Shown: piece by piece, positions 51,724 to 61,342 of the stretch
Layout of the letters: every line of letters starts with the position of its first letter
Position numbering within the stretch: the stretch's first letter is position 1
Assembly: GCF_000827125.1 (NCBI RefSeq)
Contig: NZ_CP010311.1
Location: 1,612,001 to 1,676,000, forward strand
Direction of reading: 5' to 3'
Source: Geoalkalibacter subterraneus
GTDB taxonomy: Bacteria; Desulfobacterota; Desulfuromonadia; Desulfuromonadales; Geoalkalibacteraceae
DNA: 64,000 nucleotides
Translations under genes and position numbers: made by a program
The notes under the pieces: model-generated
Told to the model about the DNA's origin: nothing
Database searches by the model: none
The model's input: only the letters and a program-made list of their open reading frames with translations

Positions 51724-52230
51724 ATGAAACGCCTGATTCTTTTGGTTCACCTGATCCTGCTGCTGGCAGGCTGTGGCTATCACACTGTGGGGCAAGGTAG
51801 TTTCCCTGATGGGGTGCGCGCCATCCAGGTGTCGCTTTTCGAAAATCGCACCTATGAGCCGTTGCTCGAAGATATTGTTACGAATCAGGTCATCGAGGAG
51901 TTTTCACGGCGTCGCCCTTTAAATGTCGTCTCCCTGGAAAGCGACGCCGATGCCCGACTTGAAGGTGCGGTAACGAGATTTCAGGTCAGCGCCATTTCCT
52001 ATGATCAGGATGATCGCATCGGGCAGTTTCGCGCAACCGTAGCGATTGAAGCGACCCTCAGGTCCTTTGACGATGGGCGCGTGCTGTGGAAGGGGGGGCT
52101 TTCCTGGTCTCAGCACTATCCCATTGACGCTGACAAGAGTGTGCAGGAGGAGAATGAGGCTGCGGCGATCAGGATGATCGCTGAACGTCTGGCCCAGAAC
52201 CTCTATTACCGAATGCAGCAGAATTTCTAA
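51724..52230 (+). CDS. lptE: LPS-assembly lipoprotein LptE
   Basis: A 168-residue lipoprotein with lipobox LLAGCGYH (Cys17). CGYH is the usual LptE mature start, followed by IQVSLFENRTYEP and the family's strand repeats. LptE plugs the LptD barrel that inserts lipopolysaccharide in the outer membrane, so this supports a Gram-negative cell. The start lies 1 nt after leuS. Confidence 0.9.
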   Translation: MKRLILLVHLILLLAGCGYHTVGQGSFPDGVRAIQVSLFENRTYEPLLEDIVTNQVIEEFSRRRPLNVVSLESDADARLEGAVTRFQVSAISYDQDDRIGQFRATVAIEATLRSFDDGRVLWKGGLSWSQHYPIDADKSVQEENEAAAIRMIAERLAQNLYYRMQQNF

Positions 52231-52251
52231 ACGGCAGCAGAGGGGAGGCGC

Positions 52252-53262
52252 ATGACCCCTGCGGAATTGAACAAGGCGGTGGAGTCCGGTCGGATTCCAC
52301 CGCTCATTTATCTCTACGGTGACGAACCTTTTCTGGTCGACCAGGCCTGGCAGCGCATTGTTGCCCAGGCTGTTCCGCCTGAAGGGCGCGACTTCAATCT
52401 GCAGGTCTTCAACGGCCGCGATTTAAAGCCCGAAGAGGTTCTTGACAGCTGTCGGACTTTTCCCGTTTTTGCACCGCGGCGAGTTGTGTCGGTTAAAGAC
52501 GCCGGGCAACTCGATGCAGACTCTCTCTCCCGTTTCATCCCCTATCTGCGAGACCCCCTGCCGGAAACCATTCTTCTCTTCCATGGCGAAAAAATCGACG
52601 GGCGCCTGGCTTTCTTTAAAGAATTCAAGAAACGGGGATCCCTTGTAGAATTTAAAAAACTGCGTGGCGAGCAGGTCGCCAGTTTCGTTAAAAGCCACGC
52701 AAGATCAGTCGATAAGAATTTCACCGAGGAGGCTCTGGCTCTTTTCTGCCGCAGGGTGGATGGCTCACTGGGGGAGATTCAGGCTGAACTCAACAAATTA
52801 TGTACCTATGCCGGGGACAAACCCCTGATTGACGTTGACGACGTCCAACAGGTTGTGACCGACACGCGCAATGAGAATATTTTCGCCCTGGTGAACGCCA
52901 TCGGCAGACGACGTCCACCTGAAGCTCTCAGGATTCTCGATCGAATGATCCAGGATGGAGAGCCTCCACTGAGAATTCTTGCGATGATCGTCCGGCATTT
53001 TCGCATGATCTGGCAGGCGGCTGAAATGGAGCGCCTCGGCGTTTCGCGTCGGGAAATGGCTTCCAGGCTGAAGATCAATCCATATTTTGTGGAAGGATTG
53101 ATCGGCCAGGGCAAACAGTTCAGCCGTTCGGAATATCGTCAGGCGTTTGTTCACTTCCAGGAAACAGATCTGGCCTTGAAGTCCAGTGGAGCGCATCCCT
53201 TTGCAATTATGGAACAGCTGCTGATGAGTCTTGCGGTCAGGTCTGGAGGGAATGGAGAATAA
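52252..53262 (+). CDS. holA: DNA polymerase III delta subunit
   Basis: A 336-residue clamp-loader protein. The N-terminus has the typical IPPLIYLYGDEPFLVDQAWQ; the middle has FPVFAPRRVVSVKDAG and the delta-family helical tail ALRILDRMIQDGEPPLRIL and QAFVHFQETDLALKSSG. Delta opens the sliding clamp. GGGGAGG precedes the ATG. It converges on rpsT with a terminator between them. Confidence 0.94.
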   Translation: MTPAELNKAVESGRIPPLIYLYGDEPFLVDQAWQRIVAQAVPPEGRDFNLQVFNGRDLKPEEVLDSCRTFPVFAPRRVVSVKDAGQLDADSLSRFIPYLRDPLPETILLFHGEKIDGRLAFFKEFKKRGSLVEFKKLRGEQVASFVKSHARSVDKNFTEEALALFCRRVDGSLGEIQAELNKLCTYAGDKPLIDVDDVQQVVTDTRNENIFALVNAIGRRRPPEALRILDRMIQDGEPPLRILAMIVRHFRMIWQAAEMERLGVSRREMASRLKINPYFVEGLIGQGKQFSRSEYRQAFVHFQETDLALKSSGAHPFAIMEQLLMSLAVRSGGNGE

Positions 53263-53287
53263 AAAAAGCCCTCCCGCAGGGGAGGGC
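53261..53287 (-). terminator. Intrinsic terminator after rpsT
   Basis: Leftward, stem GCCCTCCC/GGGAGGGC (53268-53287, loop CTGC) is followed by seven T residues (complement of 53261-53267). It ends rpsT transcription and overlaps the end of holA. Confidence 0.9.
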
Positions 53288-53314
53288 ATGGAATTAAGCA
53301 AGAGCGAACTAGAT

Positions 53315-53578
53315 TCAGGCGAGTTCGTTCACCAGTTTGGTCAGACGGGAAATTTTGCGGCTGGCCGTCGCTTTGTGAATAACCCCCTTGCTGGCGGCCT
53401 TATTGATAAAAGGCACGGCCCGGTCAAGAGCATTTTTTGCAGTTTCGCCGTCCTTTTTGCCGGCAGCTTCGCGCACCTGCTTGACCAGGTTACGCATGGT
53501 CGAGCGGATGTGGCGGTTGCGGGCAGTGCGTTTTTCCGATTGACGGATTCTCTTCAGGGCAGATTTGTGATTGGCCAA
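53315..53578 (-). CDS. rpsT: 30S ribosomal protein S20
   Basis: An 87-residue basic helical protein. The start is TTG at 53578 ([20 protein letters not shown]) with GGAGG 9 nt upstream; an ATG further out would add 21 unrelated residues. TTG starts on rpsT are known in other bacteria and limit expression. A promoter and a terminator frame it as a monocistronic unit. Confidence 0.96.
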   Translation of the reverse strand: MANHKSALKRIRQSEKRTARNRHIRSTMRNLVKQVREAAGKKDGETAKNALDRAVPFINKAASKGVIHKATASRKISRLTKLVNELA

Positions 53579-53632
53579 AGTTTTTATCCTCCATGTTGCA
53601 GTAAAAGTTGTTTTTGAGTTGATGAAGCAATC

Positions 53633-53661
53633 TTTTAACATTAAACATTCCGACTCGTCAA
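53633..53661 (-). promoter_or_regulatory. rpsT promoter
   Basis: Leftward, TTGACG (complement of 53656-53661) and TTAAAA (complement of 53633-53638) are 17 bp apart, about 55 nt upstream of the rpsT start. The upstream DNA (53662-53700) is very AT-rich, as an UP element would be. Confidence 0.6.
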
Positions 53662-53759
53662 GTTAGAAAAAATTTAATCTAAATTGTAACTAACTGAAAA
53701 TGCGTGACGATTTCCCCTGTTTGAAGGGGATTAAAAATAAATAATCCCGGATTTTGCTC

Positions 53760-55337
53760 ATGTCGGAGAAAAAAACCATCAGCCGCGCCACCGGAGTCCT
53801 GGGTGGAGCCACCCTGCTCAGCCGCATTACCGGTCTGGTGCGCGATATGGTTGTCGGCCGAATTTTCGGGGCAGGTTTCGCCACGGACGCCTTTTTTATG
53901 GCGTTTACTCTGCCCAATCTTCTGCGTCGCTTTTTCGCCGAAGGTTCGATGACGGCTGCCTTTGTCCCCACTTTTTCAGCCGTTCTGCACAACCAGGGGG
54001 TGGATGAAGCCCGGCGCGTCGCACGCATCTGCTTTACCGCCCTGGGGACGGTGCTGCTGCTGGTGACCCTGCTTGGGATTCTCGCTTCCCCCTGGGTTGT
54101 TGGCCTGATCGGTCATGGTTTCGGTGATACTGCAGGCAAGCTTCTTCTGACCGATTTGCTGAACCGGATTATGTTCCCGTATATCCTGTTCGCCGGTTTA
54201 CTGGCCCTTGCCTCGGGGATTCTCAATGTCAACGATCATTATTTCACTCCGGCTGTTTCCCCTGTCCTTTTAAATCTTGCGATGATTGCCGGTGCGGCCT
54301 GGCTGTCTCCATTGTTCGACCCTCCCATTGTCGGGGTGGCCCTCGGCGTTCTATTGGGAGGTTTTCTGCAGGTGTTGATGCAGTGGCCGGTTCTGGCGCG
54401 AAGAGGGTATGGGCTCGGGCTTGATTTCAGCTTTCGCGACCCGACCCTGCGTCGTATTGCCGCTTTGATGGTTCCGGGGATCGCCGGGGTCGCTATCTAT
54501 CAGATCAATGTTGTGATCACCCGGCTGCTCGCATCCTTTCTTCCTCAGGGCAGCGTTTCCTACCTGTATTACGGTCAGCGGCTGTTCGAGTTTCCCCAGG
54601 GGGTCTTCGTCGTTTCACTGGCTCAGGCCGTTCTGCCCGCCATGAGTCGCCAGGCCGCCGCCGAGGATCTTGAGGGTCTCAAGCAGTCACTCGACTTTGC
54701 TCTGAAGCTCATTACGGTGGTGACCCTCCCTGCGGCTCTCGGGCTTATGCTGTGCGCAACTCCGATCTACAGCGTTTTTTTCATGGGAGGCGCTTTTGAT
54801 TATGCCGCTGTCGAGCAGACCTCTCTGGCACTGATCGCCTATGCGCCGGGGCTGTTTTTCCTGGGGCTGGCGCGCGTTGTCGCGCCGACCTTCTATGCTT
54901 TGCAGGATACCCGGACACCGGTGGTGATTTCATTCTGGACACTTGTGATCAATGCTCTGCTGGGGGTTGCGCTGATGCAGTTTTACGGTCACGCCGGTCT
55001 GGCATTGGCGTTGACTCTGGCGACCTGCTGTAATGCCTTTTTCCTGGTGTTGGCCCTTCGTCGCAAGATCGGTCCGATTGGCATAAAATCCCTTTTTTCC
55101 TGCTATGTTCGCGTACTTGTTCCTTTAGCGGTCATGGCTGTTGTGGTGTTTTATATGCTGAGGCTGGGGCAGTGGGGTGCGGCTGATGAGCGGCTCCGGA
55201 ACGGGTTGGTGCTGGGACTGACTGTTTTCAGCGGCGCCCTGGTATACGCGGTATCCGGCCTGGTCTGCAAGGTGTCAGAAATAAACGAAGGATGGGCGTT
55301 ACTTCGCTCCCGCCTGAGGAGAAAAAAAAGGAGATGA
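53760..55337 (+). CDS. murJ: Lipid II flippase MurJ
   Basis: A 525-residue membrane protein with about 14 spans. The MOP/MviN family start is clear: RATGVLGGATLLSRITGLVRDMV and then IFGAGFATDAFFMAFTLPNLLRRFFAEGSM. The central cavity arginines and the YLYYGQRLFEFPQGVF segment are intact. It flips lipid II for peptidoglycan synthesis. ATG 53760 is chosen because the conserved part follows shortly after it. Confidence 0.94.
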   Translation: MSEKKTISRATGVLGGATLLSRITGLVRDMVVGRIFGAGFATDAFFMAFTLPNLLRRFFAEGSMTAAFVPTFSAVLHNQGVDEARRVARICFTALGTVLLLVTLLGILASPWVVGLIGHGFGDTAGKLLLTDLLNRIMFPYILFAGLLALASGILNVNDHYFTPAVSPVLLNLAMIAGAAWLSPLFDPPIVGVALGVLLGGFLQVLMQWPVLARRGYGLGLDFSFRDPTLRRIAALMVPGIAGVAIYQINVVITRLLASFLPQGSVSYLYYGQRLFEFPQGVFVVSLAQAVLPAMSRQAAAEDLEGLKQSLDFALKLITVVTLPAALGLMLCATPIYSVFFMGGAFDYAAVEQTSLALIAYAPGLFFLGLARVVAPTFYALQDTRTPVVISFWTLVINALLGVALMQFYGHAGLALALTLATCCNAFFLVLALRRKIGPIGIKSLFSCYVRVLVPLAVMAVVVFYMLRLGQWGAADERLRNGLVLGLTVFSGALVYAVSGLVCKVSEINEGWALLRSRLRRKKRR

Positions 55338-55338
55338 T

Positions 55339-55905
55339 ATGCCTTCCCGGGACAGCAGCGCCTATCGCCTGATGGAGACGCCGGTTCTTTTTCTGGCTGT
55401 TGCGGTCGGCCCCAGTGGGATAAAAGGGGTCACCATGGCGCCCGACCCGGAGAAGCTTGTGCGGCAGTTTGATCCCCGATGGATCAGGGCCGAAGCGGGG
55501 GAGAATCCTGTTCTGGATCTGGCGGTCTCACAGCTCGGAGAATACTTCAGTGGAAAGCGGCGCATATTTGATCTGCCCCTTGATCTTGGCGCAGTTACTC
55601 CTTTTCGACAGCGTGTTCTGACGCTCTTGCCCGAAACCGTGCCTTATGGGGGCACCTGCACTTATGCCGAACTGGCCCGGCGGTGCGGCAGTCCCGGTGC
55701 CGCACGGGGGGTCGGAGGGGCAATGGCTGCCAATCCTCTTCCCGTTATCATCCCCTGTCACCGGGTTGTTGGTGCGCACAACAGGCTTGTCGGTTATTCC
55801 GGCGGCCAGGGAATTGCGACCAAGCAATGGCTTCTTGACTTCGAGGAATACATCCTCGTCAGTAGCGGCGGATGTGGATGCGCCCCTCGTCGATCTGACG
55901 TTTGA
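55339..55905 (+). CDS. ogt: Methylated-DNA--protein-cysteine methyltransferase (Ogt)
   Basis: A 188-residue repair protein. The active-site PCHRVVGAHNRLVGYSGG with acceptor Cys is intact, as are TPFRQRVLTLL and GGTCTYAELARRCG. It removes O6-alkyl groups from guanine in one suicidal step. The N-terminal 80 residues are the usual Ogt/Ada-C extra domain. It lies 1 nt after murJ, and its end overlaps fxsA on the other strand by 47 nt. Confidence 0.93.
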   Translation: MPSRDSSAYRLMETPVLFLAVAVGPSGIKGVTMAPDPEKLVRQFDPRWIRAEAGENPVLDLAVSQLGEYFSGKRRIFDLPLDLGAVTPFRQRVLTLLPETVPYGGTCTYAELARRCGSPGAARGVGGAMAANPLPVIIPCHRVVGAHNRLVGYSGGQGIATKQWLLDFEEYILVSSGGCGCAPRRSDV

Positions 55906-56251
55906 GATAGTCACTGACGGTTTTTTTGAGCAGGTCGCGTGTTGCGGGAACCAGCAGTGAAAAGCCCAGGATGTCGGTGCAGAAGCCGGGCGTGAGCAGC
56001 AGCAGACCTCCAGCCAGAACCATGGCGGCGTCAATGAGTGGGGCTGCCGGTAATTGCCCCTGATTAAGCTCCCCCTGCATGCGGCGCACGACTTCAAACC
56101 CCTGGGTGCGGGCAAGGTATGCCCCCGCCACGCCGGTCAGAATAATCAGGCCGATTGTCGGCAGCGCTCCCAGCAGTTCGCCGACCTGGAGAATGACATA
56201 AATTTCCAAAACGGGGATCAAGGTAAAGAGCAACAGCAGCTTTATAAACAT
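55859..56251 (-). CDS. fxsA: FxsA-family membrane protein
   Basis: A 130-residue protein with three to four spans. The family start LFTLIPVLEIYVILQVGELLG and the middle GGLLLLTPGFCTDILGFSLLVP are clear. FxsA affects phage exclusion in E. coli when overproduced; its normal role is unknown. It overlaps ogt tail to tail. Confidence 0.9.
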   Translation of the reverse strand: MFIKLLLLFTLIPVLEIYVILQVGELLGALPTIGLIILTGVAGAYLARTQGFEVVRRMQGELNQGQLPAAPLIDAAMVLAGGLLLLTPGFCTDILGFSLLVPATRDLLKKTVSDYLKRQIDEGRIHIRRY

Positions 56252-56471
56252 GGGATGTTATTTTCCTCGGTGCAGGCGCCGGATTCTGTGTGCTTCTGAG
56301 AGTGGTGTCTTCCATAATCCGGTCGGCGTTTTTAACTACTTGAAATAAAAAGAAAAGAAGAGTCTGTATATTTTTTGATCAGTATGCCGCCACGTCCGCT
56401 CGACTCGCCTTTCGCAGGATGTTTCCACACAGCTTTCAACAGCCTTTCCACAGTCGGTGTGGAAAGTGCGG

Positions 56472-57161
56472 CTAACCGCCTTTCCCCTCAGGGGTTTTGA
56501 CGTATTGCTGTGATTGGTTCAGATATTGTCGCAAGACCTGCTCGCTGTCAATGCCCTCCTGGTGGGCCAGATCAACCAGGCTGCAAAGCGCTGCTGCAAT
56601 CCGCTGCGATCGCGGCTGCTGTGAAGCGGGCTCCTGCAGAATAAGTTTTCTAAGCGATTGGGCCAGCTCTGAATCGGCTTCCACGCGCTTCTTTGAGATC
56701 AGCTTCTGGGCCCGCATCAAGCCGGGCAGGCTGGGGGGGACCTCTGCAGGGCCGCGACGAATCGATTTGGTTCCAGTACTTTTTTCCTCCCTCTTGATGG
56801 CCTCCCACTGGGCTTTGAGATCGTCTGCCGATTCATAGGAGATCCCTTCGAAGACATGAGGATGGCGGCGAATCATTTTCGAAGTAATGGCGTGTGTCAC
56901 GTCGTCAATGGAGAACTCACCCTGTTCGCTGAAGATCTCCGTGATAAAGACGACCTGCAGCAGAAGGTCTCCGAGCTCCTCGCAGATCTCGTCCGGATGT
57001 CCCCGGTCGATGGCCTCGAGAACCTCATGTGTTTCTTCGAGAAGGTAGGGTTGCAGCGACTGCGGCGTCTGTTCCCTGTCCCACGGGCATCCATCAGGTG
57101 CCCGCAGGCGTTTCATAACCCCAACAAGGTCGCGAAGCCGGTAAGGCGATGCGTTTTTCAT
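56472..57161 (-). CDS. mazG: Nucleoside triphosphate pyrophosphohydrolase MazG
   Basis: A 229-residue protein hydrolysing NTPs to NMP and PPi. It contains the family's CPWDREQTPQSLQPYLLEET start and metal ligands in EETHEVLEAI and EELGDLLLQVVF. Only the first half-repeat shows these ligands; the C-terminal half is less conserved. ATG 57161 is taken because AAGGAG lies before it; the upstream extension has no family match. Confidence 0.93.
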   Translation of the reverse strand: MKNASPYRLRDLVGVMKRLRAPDGCPWDREQTPQSLQPYLLEETHEVLEAIDRGHPDEICEELGDLLLQVVFITEIFSEQGEFSIDDVTHAITSKMIRRHPHVFEGISYESADDLKAQWEAIKREEKSTGTKSIRRGPAEVPPSLPGLMRAQKLISKKRVEADSELAQSLRKLILQEPASQQPRSQRIAAALCSLVDLAHQEGIDSEQVLRQYLNQSQQYVKTPEGKGG

Positions 57162-57340
57162 GATGATAGGCTCCTTCACGCAGGTTTTGATGTCTGGTTC
57201 TAAAACAGGGGCGAACGCAATGCAAGTTAATCCCTCCAGTGTTTTCTCTGCATTTCCCCCAATTATCCCTTGCAAAACGACTTCATAATGGGCTAATACA
57301 AGACGTCCCCGTTGCCCTGCGGATCCTGAGGCATTTATCC

Positions 57341-57368
57341 TTGACAAAAGGAGGGGTGTCTTTATACT
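57341..57368 (+). promoter_or_regulatory. Promoter of the yceD-rpmF-plsX-fab operon
   Basis: TTGACA (57341-57346) and TATACT (57363-57368) are 16 bp apart, close to consensus. Transcription would start near 57375, only about 10 nt before the first ATG of yceD. It drives the ribosomal/lipid operon. Confidence 0.75.
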
Positions 57369-57384
57369 AACCGTTTTCGAGTTT

Positions 57385-57945
57385 ATGGATGGGGGAGTAT
57401 TGCGTCTTCAGGCAGAGAAGTTAAAAGACGAGGAGCTCGCCCTCGACGTCGCGGAGAAGGCTGAAGAATTTCCTGCCCTGCACGAGCTTCAGGAACAGGG
57501 ACAGTGCCGCTTCACCCGGGATATATCGGGTCGCCTGCGGGCCTTCAGGGCAGGTGACTATGTTGAGGTTCAGGGGACTGTCGCCACCAGCGTCATTTTT
57601 GCCTGCAGCCGGTGTCTGGAGGATGTGGAAATCCTTCTCGAGGTTGAGGTTGACCTGACCTTCGTTCCTCACAGCGAAGATGAGGACCGGGAAGAGGAGG
57701 AAGAGGTCGAGCTTGAGGCCGAAGACCTCGGCTTGATCTCCTACCATGATGACGAAATAGACCTGCACCATGCGTTGCAGGAGCAGGTGGTCATGGCGTT
57801 GCCCCTGCGGCCTCTGTGCAAAGAAGAATGCAAGGGGCTGTGCCCACGCTGCGGCGCCAATCGTAATGTCGAGGACTGTGATTGTGCCGCCCCGATCATG
57901 AATAGCAAGTTTGCGGCATTGAAAGATTTTAAAGTCGACCGTTAA
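57385..57945 (+). CDS. yceD: YceD/DUF177 large-subunit rRNA accumulation protein
   Basis: A 186-residue DUF177 protein with the metal-binding-like CSRCLEDVEI and CKEECKGLCPRCG...CDC cysteines. It has a Glu-rich middle (EDREEEEEVELEAED). In plants and bacteria DUF177 promotes 23S rRNA accumulation, and it is nearly always before rpmF. ATG 57385 would be almost leaderless; TTG 57400 (beginning RLQAEKL) matches family starts better but has a poor ribosome site. Either is possible. Confidence 0.88.
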   Translation: MDGGVLRLQAEKLKDEELALDVAEKAEEFPALHELQEQGQCRFTRDISGRLRAFRAGDYVEVQGTVATSVIFACSRCLEDVEILLEVEVDLTFVPHSEDEDREEEEEVELEAEDLGLISYHDDEIDLHHALQEQVVMALPLRPLCKEECKGLCPRCGANRNVEDCDCAAPIMNSKFAALKDFKVDR

Positions 57946-58018
57946 GTGAAGCTCTCTCTCGCGCCGCTTTTTCACCACGAGCCACACCTAAGTAAAAAAT
58001 ATCAGGAGATGATTAACC

Positions 58019-58201
58019 ATGGCTGTACCCAAGAAAAAAACCTCTAAGTCCAAAAGAGATATGCGCCGTTCCCATGATGCTCTGAGTGCCCCTGGGGTCA
58101 GTGTCTGCCCCCAGTGCAAGGAGCCCAAGCAGCCCCATCGGGTGTGCGGCACCTGCGGCACCTACAAGGGGCGGGAGATCGTTCCCACGGAAGAAATTTA
58201 A
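58019..58201 (+). CDS. rpmF: 50S ribosomal protein L32
   Basis: A 60-residue protein starting [20 protein letters not shown], with zinc cysteines CPQC and CGTCG. It is the normal neighbour of yceD and plsX. AGGAG lies before the ATG. Confidence 0.97.
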   Translation: MAVPKKKTSKSKRDMRRSHDALSAPGVSVCPQCKEPKQPHRVCGTCGTYKGREIVPTEEI

Positions 58202-58213
58202 GGGGGCGGGTGG

Positions 58214-59284
58214 TTGAAAAATCACAGTATCGTCGCCGTTGATGCCATGGGGGGAGATTCCGCCCCCGCAGTCGAGGTCGAGGGAGCGGTTGCTGCTGCC
58301 CGGCAGTGGGGGATCGGCGTGATTCTGGTGGGTGATTCGGAGAGAATCGCCGCCGAGTTGAAAAAGCACGATACCTCAGGGCTTGATCTGAACGTCGTGC
58401 ACGCCAGTCAGGTTGTCGGCATGCACGACAGCGCCTCCGACGCGGTTCGCAAGAAAAAGGATTCCTCCATTCGGGTCGCTTTCCGCCTCGTCAAGGAGGG
58501 GGAAGCACAGGCTGTGGTCAGTGCCGGCAATTCCGGTGCGACGATGGCTGCCGGCATGTTCGTTCTCAAGCGGGTCAAGGGAATCGACCGACCTGCCATC
58601 GCCACCATCATGCCGAACCTCAAAGGACAGACCCTGATCCTCGATGTCGGTGGCAATGTAGATTGCAAGCCCGCGCATCTTGCACAGTTTGCTGCGATGG
58701 GTGAGGTTTATGCCCGCCATGTCATGGGGAAGGTCGATCCACGGGTGGGGTTGCTTTCCAACGGCGAAGAAGAGAAGAAGGGCACCGAGCTGACACGCAG
58801 AACACACTTGTTGCTCAAGAACTCAGGCTTCAATTACGGCGGCTACGTTGAGGGGCGCGATATCTTCAACGGTTCGGTCGATGTGGTTGTGTGTGATGGG
58901 TTTGTCGGAAACGTGGTCTTGAAGGTTTCCGAAGGGATCGCGGATGCCATGACTAAAATGCTGCGGGCCGAATTCGGCGAGCGTCTGCTGGCTCGCATCG
59001 GCTATCTTCTGGCGCGTCCGGCTTTCAAGGCGTTCAAGAAAAAGGTCGATTATGCCGAAGTCGGCGGCGCTCCTCTGCTGGGAATCGAAGGCGTCGGAAT
59101 GATCTGCCACGGTGGGTCAACTTCTATCGCCATCAAGAACGCCATTCGCATGGCTCATGACTTCGCCGCTCAGGATCTGAATCGAAAACTGACCCAGCAT
59201 CTTGAAAAAATAGGTGATGTGCCGGAGGAACAACAGGCCCTGGATGCCTATGGAGAGCCAACCTCCCGTACTGTCGAAGCCTGA
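58214..59284 (+). CDS. plsX: Phosphate acyltransferase PlsX
   Basis: A 356-residue enzyme that makes acyl-phosphate from acyl-ACP for phospholipid synthesis. Start TTG 58214 ([20 protein letters not shown]) follows GGGGGCGGG. Family marks include [28 protein letters not shown] and [18 protein letters not shown]. Together with fabHDG it links lipid supply to phospholipid start. Confidence 0.95.
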   Translation: MKNHSIVAVDAMGGDSAPAVEVEGAVAAARQWGIGVILVGDSERIAAELKKHDTSGLDLNVVHASQVVGMHDSASDAVRKKKDSSIRVAFRLVKEGEAQAVVSAGNSGATMAAGMFVLKRVKGIDRPAIATIMPNLKGQTLILDVGGNVDCKPAHLAQFAAMGEVYARHVMGKVDPRVGLLSNGEEEKKGTELTRRTHLLLKNSGFNYGGYVEGRDIFNGSVDVVVCDGFVGNVVLKVSEGIADAMTKMLRAEFGERLLARIGYLLARPAFKAFKKKVDYAEVGGAPLLGIEGVGMICHGGSTSIAIKNAIRMAHDFAAQDLNRKLTQHLEKIGDVPEEQQALDAYGEPTSRTVEA

Positions 59285-59303
59285 GAGTGAAATCTCTTAA
59301 CAG

Positions 59304-59352
59304 CCCTTTTCATGTTTTAATGCGGTGTTAACCCCATTCAGATTGAAAAGGG
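59304..59352. repeat. Inverted repeat between plsX and fabH
   Basis: CCCTTTTCA (59304-59312) and TGAAAAGGG (59344-59352) are perfect inverted arms around a 31-nt loop. No T tract follows, so it is not a usual terminator. It could be a weak RNA hairpin or an operator in the 102-nt gap. Confidence 0.35.
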
Positions 59353-59386
59353 TTCTGTTCAATCAGCCATCACACGGGAGTTCCAG

Positions 59387-60367
59387 GTGAAAAAAGCGCG
59401 AATAATCGGAACGGGATCTTACGCCCCTGACTCGATCCTGACCAATCAGGATCTGGAAAAGAGGATTGACACCACCAACGAATGGATTATCAGCCGCACC
59501 GGAATTAAACAGCGTCGTATTGCTGCCCCTGAACAATGCACTTCGGATCTGGCCTCCGAGGCAGCTCGCAGAGCTCTTGATATGGCCGGAGTCAAAGCCG
59601 AAGAGCTTGATTTTATCGTCATGGGGACCATCACAGGTGACTATCCCTGGCCGGCAACTGCCTGCCTGGTGCAGAAGAAAATCGGAGCGACCAATGCCTT
59701 CGCCTATGACCTTTCTGCGGCTTGCAGCGGATTTGTCTTCGCCTTGGATGCCGCTGCTAAGCAGATCGCGACCGGATCCGCCCAAAAAGTACTGGTGATC
59801 GGGGCTGAAATTCTCAGCCGCATCATTGATTGGGAAGATCGCAATACCTGTGTATTGTTTGGTGACGGTGCCGGTGCGGTCGTTCTTGAGGCGACCGAGG
59901 GCGATCACGGGGTTCTTTCGACTCATCTGCATTCCGATGGCAATTATTGGGAATTGCTCTACCAGGCCGGGTTCGGTTCCAAGCACAGCGCTTCCGCGGC
60001 CGGAATCGACGAACGACTGCCCTTTTTGAAAATGCAGGGCAACGATGTGTTTAAGGTTGCGGTACGCATGCTGACAGAGGTCGCTCATGAAGCCCTTGAC
60101 CACAATGGCATGACTTCTTCCGATGTTAATCTCTTTATCCCCCACCAGGCCAACCGGCGAATTCTTGAAGCCGTTGCCAAGCGCCTTAAATTCAGTGACG
60201 ACCAGGTCTATATCAACGTCGATTTCTTCGGCAATACTTCAGGCGCCTCCATTCCTCTCGCACTGGACGAGGCCAATCGCGCTGGACGCATTCAGAGTGG
60301 AGACATTCTGCTGTTCGATGCTTTCGGCGGCGGATTTACCTGGGGCTCGGCCCTGGTTCGCTGGTAG
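59387..60367 (+). CDS. fabH: Beta-ketoacyl-ACP synthase III
   Basis: A 326-residue condensing enzyme that starts fatty-acid synthesis from acetyl-CoA and malonyl-ACP. The triad is visible: Cys113 in AACSGF, His in PHQANRRI, and Asn in FGNTSGAS. GTG 59387 is the start, after a CAGGTG site. It opens the fab run. Confidence 0.95.
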   Translation: MKKARIIGTGSYAPDSILTNQDLEKRIDTTNEWIISRTGIKQRRIAAPEQCTSDLASEAARRALDMAGVKAEELDFIVMGTITGDYPWPATACLVQKKIGATNAFAYDLSAACSGFVFALDAAAKQIATGSAQKVLVIGAEILSRIIDWEDRNTCVLFGDGAGAVVLEATEGDHGVLSTHLHSDGNYWELLYQAGFGSKHSASAAGIDERLPFLKMQGNDVFKVAVRMLTEVAHEALDHNGMTSSDVNLFIPHQANRRILEAVAKRLKFSDDQVYINVDFFGNTSGASIPLALDEANRAGRIQSGDILLFDAFGGGFTWGSALVRW

Positions 60368-60402
60368 TTTTTTCCTACAGGATTTGACCGGAGATTTGTT
60401 CA

Positions 60403-61320
60403 ATGCTCGCTTTTGTTTTTCCCGGACAGGGTTCGCAGTTTGCCGGTATGGGAAATGACCTTGCTCGTAATTTTCCCGTGGCGCGACAGGTTTTTGAGGA
60501 AGCTGATGAAGCTTTGGGGTTCTCTCTTTCACGTCTCTGTTTTGAAGGGCCCGAAGATGATTTGAAGTTGACTCAAAACACGCAACCCGCCATTCTTACT
60601 GTCAGCATTGCCGCGCTGCGGGTTTTGCAGCAGGAAAGTGACTTTGTTCCGGATTTCGTTGCGGGCCATTCCCTTGGTGAGTATTCTGCCCTGGTTTGCG
60701 CCGGTAGCCTGCAGTTTGCCGATGCCGTTCGCACGGTGCGCAGTCGGGGCGAGTTCATGCAGCAGGCTGTTCCTGTCGGCGCCGGCGGCATGGCAGCGAT
60801 TATTGGCCTTGACTCAGTTGAGGTCGAAAAGGTATGCGTTGAAGCAGCTCAGGGTGAGGTTGTCTCTCCTGCTAATTTCAACGGCCCGGGGCAGGTTGTC
60901 ATCGCAGGTCATGTCTCCGCAGTCGAAAGAGCATGTACGCTTGCTAAAGAAAAGGGAGCAAAAAGGGCTCTACCGCTTCCCGTCAGTGCACCCTTTCATT
61001 GTCCTCTCATGGTGCCTGCGGGCGAAAAACTTGCGGAGGTCCTTGAATCAATCAGCATTTCCGCACCTCAGGTTCCCGTCGTGACCAACGTTGAGGCGCA
61101 GCCCAACAATGATGCTGTGCGGGTTGGAGATCTTCTTGTACAGCAGGTCAGCGAGCCCGTTCGTTGGCAGGAGTCGGTGCAGTATATGGCAGATCAGGCC
61201 GTTGATCGATTCATCGAAATCGGTCCAGGCAAGGTTCTTTCCGGTCTGATCAAGCGCATCGCCAAGAAAAGTGAAATCGGCAATGTTGAAGATTGTGCCA
61301 GCCTGCAGAAACTGATCTGA
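60403..61320 (+). CDS. fabD: Malonyl-CoA:ACP transacylase
   Basis: A 305-residue enzyme loading malonyl onto ACP. FPGQGSQFAGMG opens it; the nucleophile lies in AGHSLGEYSAL, and PVSAPFHCPLM carries the catalytic His. It ends in the family-type KVLSGLIKRI. Confidence 0.96.
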   Translation: MLAFVFPGQGSQFAGMGNDLARNFPVARQVFEEADEALGFSLSRLCFEGPEDDLKLTQNTQPAILTVSIAALRVLQQESDFVPDFVAGHSLGEYSALVCAGSLQFADAVRTVRSRGEFMQQAVPVGAGGMAAIIGLDSVEVEKVCVEAAQGEVVSPANFNGPGQVVIAGHVSAVERACTLAKEKGAKRALPLPVSAPFHCPLMVPAGEKLAEVLESISISAPQVPVVTNVEAQPNNDAVRVGDLLVQQVSEPVRWQESVQYMADQAVDRFIEIGPGKVLSGLIKRIAKKSEIGNVEDCASLQKLI

Positions 61321-61342
61321 CCATTACCGTAGGGAGAATCGC

